Shown piece by piece: positions 6,931-15,573 of a DNA stretch of 21,971 bases. Under the pieces are notes generated by a model, which saw only the letters and a program-made list of their open reading frames with translations, made no database searches and was not told where the DNA came from. This stretch comes from Lachnospiraceae bacterium (GTDB lineage: Bacteria; Bacillota; Clostridia; Lachnospirales; Lachnospiraceae), in contig DNUZ01000029.1 in assembly GCA_003507655.1 (NCBI GenBank), forward strand, positions 13,191 to 35,161, given 5' to 3'. The number at the start of each line of letters is the position of its first letter. Position 1 is the first letter of the stretch. A program made the position numbers and the translations under genes.

Positions 6931-8598
6931 ATGAAAAGTGATAACGTAAAAAAAGGGATGCAGCAGGCACCACACCGTTCTTTATTTAATGCACTGGGAT
7001 TTACAAAAGAAGAAATGGACAAACCGTTAGTAGGTATTGTCAGCTCCTATAATGAGATCGTTCCGGGACATATGAACCTGGATAAAATTGTAAATGCCGT
7101 AAAAATGGGTGTTGCAGAAGCAGGCGGAGTACCGGTTGTATTTCCTGCCATTGCAGTCTGTGACGGAATTGCCATGGGACATATCGGTATGAAATATTCC
7201 TTAGTCACAAGGGATCTGATCTGTGATTCTACCGAGTGTATGGCATTAGCACACCAGTTTGATGCACTGGTCATGGTGCCAAACTGTGATAAAAACGTAC
7301 CGGGACTTTTGATGGCAGCAGCCAGAGTCAATGTACCGACCGTATTTGTGTCCGGTGGACCAATGTTAGCAGGTCATGTGAAAGGAAAAAAACGCAGCCT
7401 TTCTTCCATGTTTGAGGCAGTCGGCTCTTATGCAGCAGGAACCATGAGTGAAGAGGATGTATGCGAATATGAGGAAAAGGTATGTCCAACCTGTGGCTCC
7501 TGTTCCGGTATGTATACGGCAAACTCCATGAACTGCTTAACAGAAGCCCTTGGAATGGGCTTACAGGGCAACGGAACGATCCCTGCAGTATATTCCGAGA
7601 GAATCCGTCTTGCAAAACATGCAGGAATGGCAGTCATGGAAATGTATAAAAAAGATATCCGTCCAAGAGATATTATGACAAAAGACGCAATCTTAAATGC
7701 ATTGACGGTAGATATGGCACTTGGATGTTCCACGAACAGTATGCTGCACCTTCCGGCGATTGCGCATGAGGTCGGCTTTGACTTTGATATATCTTTTGCA
7801 AATGAAATCAGTGAAAAGACTCCAAACCTCTGTCATCTTGCACCGGCAGGCCCGACATATATGGAGGATTTAAACGAAGCAGGTGGTGTCTATGCGGTGA
7901 TGAATGAGTTGTCCGAATTAGGATTACTACATCTGGACTGCATGACAGTAACAGGAAAAACCGTAGGAGAAAACATTAAAGGTGTGGAGAATAAAGATAC
8001 ATCCGTTATCCGTCCGCTGGACAATCCATACAGTAAGACCGGTGGATTAGCAGTCTTAAAGGGAAATCTTGCACCGGACGGCGGTGTTGTAAAACGTTCT
8101 GCCGTAGCAGAAGAGATGATGGTACATGAAGGACCGGCAAGAGTCTTTGACTGTGAAGAGGATGCGATTGCCGCTATCAAGGGTGGAAAGATCGTAGCAG
8201 GCGATGTGGTAGTCATCCGTTATGAAGGACCAAAGGGCGGTCCTGGAATGAGAGAGATGTTAAATCCGACTTCCGCCATTGCAGGAATGGGACTTGGATC
8301 TTCCGTAGCACTGATCACAGACGGACGTTTTTCCGGTGCGAGCCGTGGAGCATCCATCGGACATGTTTCACCGGAGGCAGCAGTCGGTGGACCGATCGCA
8401 TTGATCGAAGAGGGCGATATCATCGCAATTGATATTCCAAACATGAAGTTAGATGTTAAAGTATCAGAAGAAGAATTAGAAGCAAGAAGAACAAAATGGC
8501 AGCCAAGAGAGCCAAAAGTTACAAGCGGTTATCTTGCACGTTATGCATCCATGGTTACCTCAGGAAACCGTGGAGCAGTGTTAGAGATACCAAGATAG
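6931..8598 (+). CDS. ilvD: Dihydroxy-acid dehydratase
   Basis: This 555-residue Fe-S enzyme dehydrates 2,3-dihydroxyisovalerate and its methyl homologue to the 2-keto acids of the valine and isoleucine pathways. Visible features are the [13 protein letters not shown] loop, [17 protein letters not shown], the cluster cysteine C119 in [10 protein letters not shown], and [18 protein letters not shown] (C185, C188, C191). The C-terminal stretch [19 protein letters not shown] is also present. The loop VPGHMNL lacks the Cys seen in plant-type [2Fe-2S] enzymes and resembles the E. coli enzyme, so an oxygen-labile [4Fe-4S] cluster is likely (inference). It lies 11 bases after leuB and 28 bases before ilvB. 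Confidence 0.96.
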   Translation: MKSDNVKKGMQQAPHRSLFNALGFTKEEMDKPLVGIVSSYNEIVPGHMNLDKIVNAVKMGVAEAGGVPVVFPAIAVCDGIAMGHIGMKYSLVTRDLICDSTECMALAHQFDALVMVPNCDKNVPGLLMAAARVNVPTVFVSGGPMLAGHVKGKKRSLSSMFEAVGSYAAGTMSEEDVCEYEEKVCPTCGSCSGMYTANSMNCLTEALGMGLQGNGTIPAVYSERIRLAKHAGMAVMEMYKKDIRPRDIMTKDAILNALTVDMALGCSTNSMLHLPAIAHEVGFDFDISFANEISEKTPNLCHLAPAGPTYMEDLNEAGGVYAVMNELSELGLLHLDCMTVTGKTVGENIKGVENKDTSVIRPLDNPYSKTGGLAVLKGNLAPDGGVVKRSAVAEEMMVHEGPARVFDCEEDAIAAIKGGKIVAGDVVVIRYEGPKGGPGMREMLNPTSAIAGMGLGSSVALITDGRFSGASRGASIGHVSPEAAVGGPIALIEEGDIIAIDIPNMKLDVKVSEEELEARRTKWQPREPKVTSGYLARYASMVTSGNRGAVLEIPR

Positions 8599-8626
8599 GG
8601 AAGCTGAAAGAGAGGGATTAGATAAC

Positions 8627-10312
8627 ATGCAGTTAACAGGAGCACAAATCGTCATAGAATGTCTGAAGGAACAGGGCGTAGATACGATATTTGGATATCC
8701 GGGCGGAGCAATTTTAAATGTGTATGATGAGCTGTATAAGCATAGAAATGAGATTCGTCATGTCTTAACTTCCCATGAGCAGGGAGCTTCCCATGCAGCA
8801 GACGGATATGCAAGAAGTACGGGAAAAGTGGGTGTCTGTTTTGCAACAAGCGGGCCGGGAGCGACGAACCTTGTCACGGGAATTGCAACCGCATATATGG
8901 ATTCCGTACCGATGGTGGCGATCACCTGTAATGTAACGGTTCCACTGCTTGGAAAAGACAGTTTTCAGGAGATCGATATTGCAGGAATTACCACACCGAT
9001 CACAAAGCACAATTTTATTGTGACAGATGTCAAAGAGTTAGCGGATGTGATACGAAGAGCATTCCGCATTGCACAGACCGGAAGACCGGGACCAGTGTTA
9101 GTAGATATTCCAAAGGATATCACGGCACAAAAGACCGAATATAAGGCAAAAGAAATACAGCCGGTGGAGCGTCTGACACAGAAGATGACAGAAGAAGACA
9201 TCGAACAGGCAGTTTCGTACATAAGACATGCGAAAAAACCATACATATTTGTAGGTGGCGGAGCCGTGATCTCAGAAGCAAGCGAGGAATTAAAAGAGTT
9301 TGTGGAATTAGTAGATGCTCCGGTTACGGATACCCTGATGGGAAAAGGTGCCTATGACGGAACCGGTGAACGATACACGGGAATGCTTGGCATGCATGGA
9401 ACGAAGACATCCAATCTCGGAGTCAGCGAGTGTGATCTGCTGATCGCGATCGGTGTACGTTTTTCAGACCGTGTCATCGGAAATGCCAAAAAATTTGCCC
9501 ATCATGCAAAGATTTTGCAGTTTGACGTAGATCCGGCAGAGGTAAATAAAAACATTGTTGTGGATGCCTGCGTCATGGGCGATGTCCGTGAGATTTTAAA
9601 GAGAGTGAACGAAAGACTTGAGCCGATGGAGCATAAAGAGTGGATGGAACATATCTTAGAATATAAGAAACAGTATCCGCTTACCTATCATCCGCAGGGA
9701 CTCAGCGGTCCATATATGATAGAAAAAATCTATGAACTGACCAACGGAGATGCGACCATTGTTACCGAAGTAGGCCAGCATCAGATGTGGTCAGCACAGT
9801 TTTATAAATATTCCAAGCCGAGAACCTTAATTACATCCGGTGGACTTGGAACCATGGGATACGGACTTGGAGCAGCGATCGGAGCACAGATCGGAAATCC
9901 GGAAAAAACAGTTATCAACATTGCGGGAGACGGATGTTTCCGCATGAATATGAATGAGATCGCAACAGCAGTCAGAGAGCAGTTACCGCTGATACAGGTA
10001 GTGGTCAATAACCATGTACTTGGAATGGTGCGTCAGTGGCAGGATCTGTTCTATGAACAGAGATATTCCGCAACCGTTTTAAATGACGCAGTGGATTTTG
10101 TAAAAATGGCGGAAGCAATGGGAGCAACCGGGATCCGTGCGACAAACCGCGAGGAATTTGATGCGGCAATGAAGCAGGCACTGACCATGAAAACACCGGT
10201 GGTCATTGATGCGATCATTGATTGTGATGATAAAGTATGGCCAATGGTTGCACCGGGAGCAGCGATCAGCGAAGTGTTTACAGAAGAAGACCTAGAAAAA
10301 AAGGAAAGATAA
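8627..10312 (+). CDS. ilvB: Acetolactate synthase, large catalytic subunit
   Basis: This 561-residue ThDP enzyme (acetohydroxyacid synthase) condenses pyruvate with pyruvate or 2-ketobutyrate, the committed branched-chain step. Domains in order are the PYR domain with catalytic Glu51 in SHEQGASHAADGYA, the central FAD-binding domain (about 190-340), and the PP domain with the ThDP/Mg motif starting GDGCFRMNMNEIATA and ending VVVNNHVLGM. The Gly-rich GGLGTMGYGLGAAIGAQ precedes it. This is anabolic-type AHAS rather than catabolic AlsS. The regulatory subunit IlvN and the reductoisomerase IlvC do not follow and must be encoded elsewhere. No terminator separates it from serC, so read-through into the serine operon is possible. 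Confidence 0.95.
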   Translation: MQLTGAQIVIECLKEQGVDTIFGYPGGAILNVYDELYKHRNEIRHVLTSHEQGASHAADGYARSTGKVGVCFATSGPGATNLVTGIATAYMDSVPMVAITCNVTVPLLGKDSFQEIDIAGITTPITKHNFIVTDVKELADVIRRAFRIAQTGRPGPVLVDIPKDITAQKTEYKAKEIQPVERLTQKMTEEDIEQAVSYIRHAKKPYIFVGGGAVISEASEELKEFVELVDAPVTDTLMGKGAYDGTGERYTGMLGMHGTKTSNLGVSECDLLIAIGVRFSDRVIGNAKKFAHHAKILQFDVDPAEVNKNIVVDACVMGDVREILKRVNERLEPMEHKEWMEHILEYKKQYPLTYHPQGLSGPYMIEKIYELTNGDATIVTEVGQHQMWSAQFYKYSKPRTLITSGGLGTMGYGLGAAIGAQIGNPEKTVINIAGDGCFRMNMNEIATAVREQLPLIQVVVNNHVLGMVRQWQDLFYEQRYSATVLNDAVDFVKMAEAMGATGIRATNREEFDAAMKQALTMKTPVVIDAIIDCDDKVWPMVAPGAAISEVFTEEDLEKKER

Positions 10313-10316
10313 GACA

Positions 10317-10345
10317 TTGATAAATTTTATCATGTGAGCTATAAT
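10317..10345 (+). promoter_or_regulatory. serC promoter
   Basis: TTGATA (10317-10322), a 17-base spacer and a perfect TATAAT (10340-10345) lie just past the ilvB stop and 43 bases before the serC ATG at 10388. The promoter overlaps two palindromes, described separately. Confidence 0.8.
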
Positions 10346-10362
10346 TGTGAAAGAATTCACAA
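10318..10362. promoter_or_regulatory. Two palindromes over the serC promoter
   Basis: TGATAAATTTTATCA (10318-10332) is a perfect odd palindrome on the -35 box. TTGTGAAAGAATTCACAA (10345-10362) is a 7-4-7 inverted repeat starting at the last base of the -10 box and covering the transcription start. Their positions fit operators that would block RNA polymerase. The binding protein is unknown. Confidence 0.45.
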
Positions 10363-10387
10363 GACAAAGAGAGCAGGAGGAGCGAAT

Positions 10388-11470
10388 ATGAGCAGAGTGT
10401 ATAACTTTTCAGCAGGTCCGGCAGTATTACCGGAAGAAGTATTGAAAGAAGCAGCAGACGAGATGTTAGATTACAGAGGAACCGGCATGTCCGTGATGGA
10501 GATGAGCCACCGTTCCAAAGCATTTGAAACGATCATCAAAGAGGCAGAGGCAGATTTAAGAGAACTGATGAACATTCCGGATAACTATAAGGTATTGTTC
10601 TTACAGGGCGGAGCATCCCAGCAGTTCGCAATGATCCCGATGAATCTGATGAAAAACAAAGTTGCAGACTACATCGTAACCGGTCAGTGGGCAAAGAAAG
10701 CATGGCAGGAGGCATCTAAGTACGGAAAAGCCAACAAGATCGCATCCTCAGAAGATGAGACATTTTCCTACATACCGGACTGTTCCGATCTTCCGATTTC
10801 CGAAGATGCAGATTATGTATACATTTGCGAGAACAACACCATTTACGGAACGAAGTTCAAAACACTTCCAAATACAAAGGGCAAGACTTTAGTAGCAGAC
10901 GTATCCTCCTGTTTCCTTTCAGAACCGGTAGACGTTAGCAAATACGGCGTTATTTACGGCGGTGTCCAGAAGAATATCGGACCGGCAGGAGTTGTCATTG
11001 TAATCATTCGTGAGGATTTAATTACAGAGGATGTTCTTCCGGGAACACCAACCATGTTGACCTATAAGACACATGCAGATGCAGATTCACTCTATAACAC
11101 CCCACCTGCATATGGTATTTATATCTGTGGAAAAGTATTCAAATGGCTCAAGAAGATGGGCGGACTTGAAGTTATGAAGCAGAGAAATGAAGAAAAAGCA
11201 AAGATTCTTTACGATTTCTTAGATGAGAGTAAATTATTCAAAGGAACTGTCAGAAAAGAAGACCGTTCTTTGATGAATGTACCATTTGTAACAGGTGACA
11301 AAGACTTAGATGCAAAATTTGTAGAAGAAGCAAAGAAAGCCGGATTTGAGAACTTAAAAGGACACAGAAGTGTAGGCGGTATGAGAGCTTCTATTTACAA
11401 TGCAATGCCAAAAGAGGGCGTAGAAAAATTAGTAGAATTTATGAAAAAATTTGAAGAGGAGAATGCATAA
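10388..11470 (+). CDS. serC: Phosphoserine aminotransferase
   Basis: This 360-residue class V PLP aminotransferase converts 3-phosphohydroxypyruvate and glutamate to O-phosphoserine. It begins MSRVYNFSAGPAVLPEEVL, the family N-terminus, and includes LFLQGGASQQFAMIPMNL, the PLP lysine K195 in GGVQKNIGPAGV, and the C-terminal GHRSVGGMRASIYNAMP. The start at 10388 is preferred because an AGGAGG lies 6-12 bases upstream. An in-frame ATG at 10334 would lie within the promoter and add a tail unlike the family. The stop codon overlaps the serA start (TAATG), indicating translational coupling. Confidence 0.96.
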   Translation: MSRVYNFSAGPAVLPEEVLKEAADEMLDYRGTGMSVMEMSHRSKAFETIIKEAEADLRELMNIPDNYKVLFLQGGASQQFAMIPMNLMKNKVADYIVTGQWAKKAWQEASKYGKANKIASSEDETFSYIPDCSDLPISEDADYVYICENNTIYGTKFKTLPNTKGKTLVADVSSCFLSEPVDVSKYGVIYGGVQKNIGPAGVVIVIIREDLITEDVLPGTPTMLTYKTHADADSLYNTPPAYGIYICGKVFKWLKKMGGLEVMKQRNEEKAKILYDFLDESKLFKGTVRKEDRSLMNVPFVTGDKDLDAKFVEEAKKAGFENLKGHRSVGGMRASIYNAMPKEGVEKLVEFMKKFEEENA

Positions 11471-12633
11471 TGTATCAGTATCACTGCCTGAATCCAATCG
11501 CAGAAGTAGGTTTGGATCTATTTACAGAAGATTATCAGAAAACAGAGGAATTGAATGACGCACAGGCTGTTTTAGTCAGAAGTGCAGCGATGCATGACTT
11601 AGAGCTGCCGGAAGGCTTAGAAGCGATCGCAAGAGCCGGTGCCGGTGTAAACAATATTCCGTTAGAAAAATGTGCCAATCAGGGAATCGTGGTCTTTAAT
11701 ACACCGGGAGCAAATGCAAACGGCGTAAAAGAGCTGGTATTTGCAGGGATGCTTTTAGCTTCCCGTGATATCGTCGGCGGTATCGACTGGGTACTTGAAA
11801 ACAAAGACAATGAGAACGTGAAAAAAGACGCAGAGAAAGCAAAGAAGGCTTTTGCCGGAAATGAGCTTGCAGGCAAAAAATTAGGTGTGATCGGTCTTGG
11901 TGCGATCGGTGTGCGTGTGGCAAATGCAGCGACTCATCTTGGCATGGAAGTCTATGGATATGATCCGTTTATTTCCGTCAATGCAGCATGGAGCCTTTCA
12001 AGAAATGTAAAACACATCAATTCCGTAGAAGAGATCTACAGTGCATGTGATTTCATTACCATTCATGTACCGTTATTAGATGATACGAAAAAAATGTTAA
12101 ATAAAGAAGCTTTTGCACAGATGAAAGACGGCGTTGTGATCCTGAACTTTGCAAGAGATCTTTTAGTAGATGAAGAGGCGATCTTAACTGCTATTGAAGA
12201 GGGAAAAGTGAAGAAATATGTAACCGATTTCCCAAATACGACAACAGCAGGCAAAAAGGGTTGTATCGTAACACCGCATCTTGGAGCTTCCACACAGGAA
12301 TCCGAGGACAACTGTGCGGTTATGGCAGTAAAAGAGATCAAAGATTACTTAGAGAATGGAAATATCCGCAATTCCGTAAACTACCCGAATTGTAACATGG
12401 GAGCCTGCACACAGGCGGGTAGAATTGCAATTTTGCATAAGAATAAAAAAGGAATCATCGGTAAATTCTCAAATATTTTAGGCGATGGAGACATCAACAT
12501 TACCGATATGACGAATAAGAGCCGCGGTGATTATGCATATTCACTGTTAGATTTAGAGTCTAATGTGACAGAAGAAATCGTAGGACAGTTAGCTTCATTA
12601 GACGGCGTATTAAAAGTCAGAGTCATCAAATAA
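11470..12633 (+). CDS. serA: D-3-phosphoglycerate dehydrogenase with ACT domain
   Basis: This 387-residue NAD enzyme catalyses the first step of serine synthesis, 3-phosphoglycerate to 3-phosphohydroxypyruvate. It has the substrate domain at the ends of the catalytic unit and a Rossmann fold with KLGVIGLGAIGVRVANAA. The active-site Arg229 is in NFARDLLVDEEAI and His270 in VTPHLGASTQESED. A C-terminal ACT domain (about 315-387, IAILHKNKKGIIGKFSNIL onwards) normally binds serine for feedback control. The usual DVFExEP segment carrying the catalytic Glu reads YVTDFPNTT here. That is a recurrent variant in clostridial-type enzymes as I recall them, not obvious decay. Its ATG overlaps the serC stop by one base. 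Confidence 0.94.
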   Translation: MYQYHCLNPIAEVGLDLFTEDYQKTEELNDAQAVLVRSAAMHDLELPEGLEAIARAGAGVNNIPLEKCANQGIVVFNTPGANANGVKELVFAGMLLASRDIVGGIDWVLENKDNENVKKDAEKAKKAFAGNELAGKKLGVIGLGAIGVRVANAATHLGMEVYGYDPFISVNAAWSLSRNVKHINSVEEIYSACDFITIHVPLLDDTKKMLNKEAFAQMKDGVVILNFARDLLVDEEAILTAIEEGKVKKYVTDFPNTTTAGKKGCIVTPHLGASTQESEDNCAVMAVKEIKDYLENGNIRNSVNYPNCNMGACTQAGRIAILHKNKKGIIGKFSNILGDGDINITDMTNKSRGDYAYSLLDLESNVTEEIVGQLASLDGVLKVRVIK

Positions 12634-12658
12634 CAAGCAAGAACAAACGGAGGAACCA

Positions 12659-13915
12659 ATGGCAGTCATTCGACCATTCTTTTCGATTCGCCCAAGCGAA
12701 GAAAAAGCAGATAAAATTGCAGCCCTTCCTTATGATGTATACAACAGGGAAGAGGCAAAAGCAGCAGTAGCGAACCATCCGCTGAGTTTTTTAAATATCG
12801 ACCGTGCAGAGACACAGTTTGACGATACCGTAGATACCTATGACGAGAGAGTCTATCAGAAAGCACATGATCTGCTCTGGGATATGGTAGAAAAAGGAGA
12901 TTTTATCCGGGAGAAAAAAAGATGCTACTATATCTATGAGCTGACCATGGATGGACGCACACAGACGGGAATTACCGCCTGTGCGTCGATTGATGATTAT
13001 GCAAACGGTGTGATCAAAAAGCACGAGAATACCAGAGCGGAAAAAGAAGCAGACAGGATTCATCATGTAGATACCTGTAATGCCCAGACCGGACCGATTT
13101 TTTTAGCGTACCGATCAAATAAGCGCATTAATGAAGTAGTTGACCGTGTAAAATCTTCAGACACACCGGTCTATGATTTTGTGGCAGATGATGGGATCCG
13201 CCATTGTGTCTGGGTTATAGACAAAGACGCGGATATTGCTGTGATAGAACAGGCATTTTCTTCTATTGGCGAAATCTACATTGCAGACGGACATCATCGT
13301 GCCGCTTCTGCCGTTAAAGTCGGTTTTATGCGAAGAGAAGCGAATCCTGACTATACCGGCGAAGAGGAATTTAATTATTTCTTATCGGTGTTGTTCCCGG
13401 ATGACCAGTTGATGATCATGGACTACAACCGTGCGGTAAAGGATTTGAATGGTATGTCCAAAGAAGATTTCCTTGCAAAAGTATGTGAAATTTTTGACGT
13501 ATCTGAGATTGAACATGCGGCAGACCAAAGCGAAGAGCAGTTACGTCCGAAACAAAAGGGCGAATATAGTATGTTCTTAGGAGAAAAATGGTATCTTTGC
13601 CGTTTGAAAGAGGCAGACAAGAATCCTGACCCGGTCAAAGGACTGGATGTATCCCTATTACAGGATCTGCTTTTAGACCCGGTACTTGGTATCAAGGACC
13701 CTAAGACGGATGACCGGATTGATTTTATCGGAGGAATCCGCGGACTGAAAGAGTTAGAGCGCAGAGTACATACGGACTGTGCGGTGGCGTTTGCCATGTA
13801 TCCGACCTCTATTGGAGAACTGTTTGCGGTAGCAGATGCAGGATTGCTGATGCCGCCAAAATCTACCTGGTTTGAACCAAAGCTTAGAAGCGGACTGTTT
13901 ATCCATGAGATTTAG
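12659..13915 (+). CDS. DUF1015 family protein
   Basis: This 418-residue cytoplasmic protein belongs to the DUF1015 family, recognised from the N-terminal IRPFFSIRP...AALPYDVYNREEA, the KHENTRAEKEADRIHH stretch (121-136) and IADGHHRAASAVK (208-220). No signal peptide or membrane segment is seen. It lies 25 bases after serA with its own CGGAGGA, in the serC-serA operon, an arrangement I recall from many clostridia and Bacteroidetes. The family has no function that I know to be established. DGHHR (210-214) resembles the ParB/sulfiredoxin-fold nucleotide-binding motif shared by the ADP-dependent serine kinase SerK. With no phosphoserine phosphatase in the operon, a role in the phosphoserine-serine step is a testable guess only. 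Confidence 0.9.
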   Translation: MAVIRPFFSIRPSEEKADKIAALPYDVYNREEAKAAVANHPLSFLNIDRAETQFDDTVDTYDERVYQKAHDLLWDMVEKGDFIREKKRCYYIYELTMDGRTQTGITACASIDDYANGVIKKHENTRAEKEADRIHHVDTCNAQTGPIFLAYRSNKRINEVVDRVKSSDTPVYDFVADDGIRHCVWVIDKDADIAVIEQAFSSIGEIYIADGHHRAASAVKVGFMRREANPDYTGEEEFNYFLSVLFPDDQLMIMDYNRAVKDLNGMSKEDFLAKVCEIFDVSEIEHAADQSEEQLRPKQKGEYSMFLGEKWYLCRLKEADKNPDPVKGLDVSLLQDLLLDPVLGIKDPKTDDRIDFIGGIRGLKELERRVHTDCAVAFAMYPTSIGELFAVADAGLLMPPKSTWFEPKLRSGLFIHEI

Positions 13916-13929
13916 GCAGGAGGATACCA

Positions 13930-14772
13930 ATGACAGCAGCAGATAAACAAGAGATTGGCGTATTAAAGAACTATATAGAGTCTATTTTGCCGAATATGCT
14001 GGATTTTTGCTTTAATGTAGTGCTTGCAGTAATCGTCTATCTGATCGGCAGCAGGATCATCAAAGCAATCCTGAAGATGAACAAACGCTGGGCAGAGCGC
14101 AAGGAAATTGATGAAGGCGTGAAGCAGTTTATCCATGCTTTTATCAAAGGTGCACTCTATGTTCTTTTGATCTTCATTATACTGACACTTTTTGGAGTGA
14201 CGACAGCATCGGTCGTAGCCGTGTTAGGTTCCGCAGGACTGACACTTGGTCTGGCATTGCAGGGCAGCCTTTCGAACTTTGCCGGTGGTGTGATGATCCT
14301 TTTGATGAAACCCTTTAAAGTGGGTGATTATGTCATTGAGGATACAAATAAAAATGAGGGAACTGTTGAAGAGATTTCCCTTTTTTATACCAGACTGAAA
14401 ACGATTGACAATAAAAGTATCGTCATCCCAAATGGAACACTGGCAAATAACAGTATGACAAACGTAACAGCCGCAGAGAAACGCAGGCTGGATCTGACTG
14501 TCGGCATTTCCTATCAGGCAGATATCAGACAGGCAAAAGAAGTTCTGAATCAAGTGATCTTAAATGAGCCGGCATGTCTGTTAGAAGAAGAGACAAAGGT
14601 GTTTGTTTCGGAGCTTGCAGACAGTTGTGTCATTATGGGCATCCGCATCTGGGTCAAGACCGAAGATTACTGGGATGCGAAGTGGAGTATGAACGAAAAC
14701 ATCAAATACGCATTGGATGAAAATGAAATAGAGATCCCATATCCACAGATGGATGTGACGATCCGCAGTTAG
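13930..14772 (+). CDS. mscS: MscS-type small mechanosensitive channel
   Basis: This 280-residue inner-membrane protein opens under membrane tension to release solutes at osmotic downshock. Three transmembrane segments are visible at about 25-45, 65-90 and 93-125. The last is the pore-lining TM3 with the Gly/Ala-rich GSAGLTLGLALQGSLSNFAGG. The beta domain follows (FKVGDYVIED, GTVEEISLFYTRLKTIDNK, IPNGTLANNSMTN), then the C-terminal alpha/beta domain. Length and motifs match MscS/YggB. It begins 14 bases after DUF1015 with a strong GGAGGA and is the last gene of the serine operon, ahead of a terminator. The link to serine synthesis is probably only transcriptional. Confidence 0.93.
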   Translation: MTAADKQEIGVLKNYIESILPNMLDFCFNVVLAVIVYLIGSRIIKAILKMNKRWAERKEIDEGVKQFIHAFIKGALYVLLIFIILTLFGVTTASVVAVLGSAGLTLGLALQGSLSNFAGGVMILLMKPFKVGDYVIEDTNKNEGTVEEISLFYTRLKTIDNKSIVIPNGTLANNSMTNVTAAEKRRLDLTVGISYQADIRQAKEVLNQVILNEPACLLEEETKVFVSELADSCVIMGIRIWVKTEDYWDAKWSMNENIKYALDENEIEIPYPQMDVTIRS

Positions 14773-14811
14773 AGTGGATCATCGTTAGAATGGGATTATA
14801 GAAAAAGAAAG

Positions 14812-14857
14812 ACAGTTAGCATTATTCCTGTTAAGGAATGTGTTAGCTGTTTTTTTG
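14812..14857 (+). terminator. Terminator of the serine operon
   Basis: ACAGTTAGCA (14812-14821) pairs with TGTTAGCTGT (14841-14850) using two G-U pairs. An inner ATTCC/GGAAT extends the stem, and a run of seven T's follows. Confidence 0.88.
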
Positions 14858-14872
14858 TATGGAAAAAAGTCC

Positions 14873-14901
14873 TTGACAAGTGAACGGACGTTTACTAGAA
14901 T
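14873..14901 (+). promoter_or_regulatory. Promoter of the TetR gene
   Basis: TTGACA (14873-14878), a perfect -35 box, and TAGAAT (14896-14901) are separated by 17 bases that contain one of the two operator copies. Confidence 0.85.
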
Positions 14902-14924
14902 AAAAAAGGTAAACAATCGTTTAC
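14880..14924. promoter_or_regulatory. Twin TetR operator sites
   Basis: Two inverted repeats of the same design flank the -10 box: GTGAACGGACGTTTAC (14880-14895, in the spacer) and GTAAACAATCGTTTAC (14909-14924, at and just after the start site). Their centres are 29 bases apart, close to three helical turns, so two dimers could bind the same face. This predicts negative autoregulation by the adjoining TetR protein. Confidence 0.75.
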
Positions 14925-14941
14925 AAGAAAGGAGTGATTTT

Positions 14942-15541
14942 ATGGGTGATACGAAAGAAGCAATTTTGACCACTGCCTTACAGTTATTTGCAGGCAATGG
15001 TTACGAGGCTGTTTCCGTCAGTGAGATCGCAGGAGCGCTTGGAATGACGAAAGGCGCATTATATAAACACTATAAGAACAAACGGGATATTTTTGACCAT
15101 ATTTTAATACGGATGGAACAAAGAGATGCAGAGCAGGCAGGAAACTGTGAGATGCCGGAGGGAACTTTAGAAGAAATGGAAGAGCAGTATCAGGACATTT
15201 CCATGGAACAGTTCTTTACATATTGTAAGGAGCAGTTTACCTATTGGACGGAGGATACGTTTGCTGCGTCATTTCGCAGAATGTTGACCTTAGAGCAGTT
15301 TCGTTCCGAGGAAATGCAAAAACTGTATCAGCAGTATTTAGTAGCAGGACCAATGGAGTATGTGGCAGATCTGTTTACATCATCAGGAGTCAGGAATGCA
15401 AGGGCTCAGGCGGTTCGTCTGTATGCAACAATGTTCTTTTTTTACAGTGTTTATGACGGAGCAGAGGATAAGGAAAGTGCAAAGAAGCAATTCCAAGAGG
15501 CGCTGAAAGAATTAGAGAAAAGCATTTGTAAAGAATGGTAA
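14942..15541 (+). CDS. TetR/AcrR family transcriptional regulator
   Basis: This 199-residue repressor has a canonical N-terminal TetR helix-turn-helix, with IAGALGMTKGALYKHYKNK at about 29-47. A divergent, helical ligand-binding domain follows (about 60-195). The start at 14942 is set by AAAGGAG (14928-14934); an in-frame ATG further upstream falls inside the serine-operon terminator. Its promoter carries two matching palindromes, which strongly suggests autoregulation. TetR regulators usually control a neighbouring efflux or enzyme gene. Here the next gene is a broken rsgA and then a methyltransferase, so either the methyltransferase is the target or the original target has been lost. The ligand is unknown. 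Confidence 0.92.
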   Translation: MGDTKEAILTTALQLFAGNGYEAVSVSEIAGALGMTKGALYKHYKNKRDIFDHILIRMEQRDAEQAGNCEMPEGTLEEMEEQYQDISMEQFFTYCKEQFTYWTEDTFAASFRRMLTLEQFRSEEMQKLYQQYLVAGPMEYVADLFTSSGVRNARAQAVRLYATMFFFYSVYDGAEDKESAKKQFQEALKELEKSICKEW

Positions 15542-15573
15542 AAAATTGTAAGAAAAGAGGACAAAGAAGCATT

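Noticed and set aside
10334..10387. Upstream in-frame start for serC
   Set aside because: The ATG at 10334 lies between the -35 and -10 boxes, and the extra residues are not part of the family.
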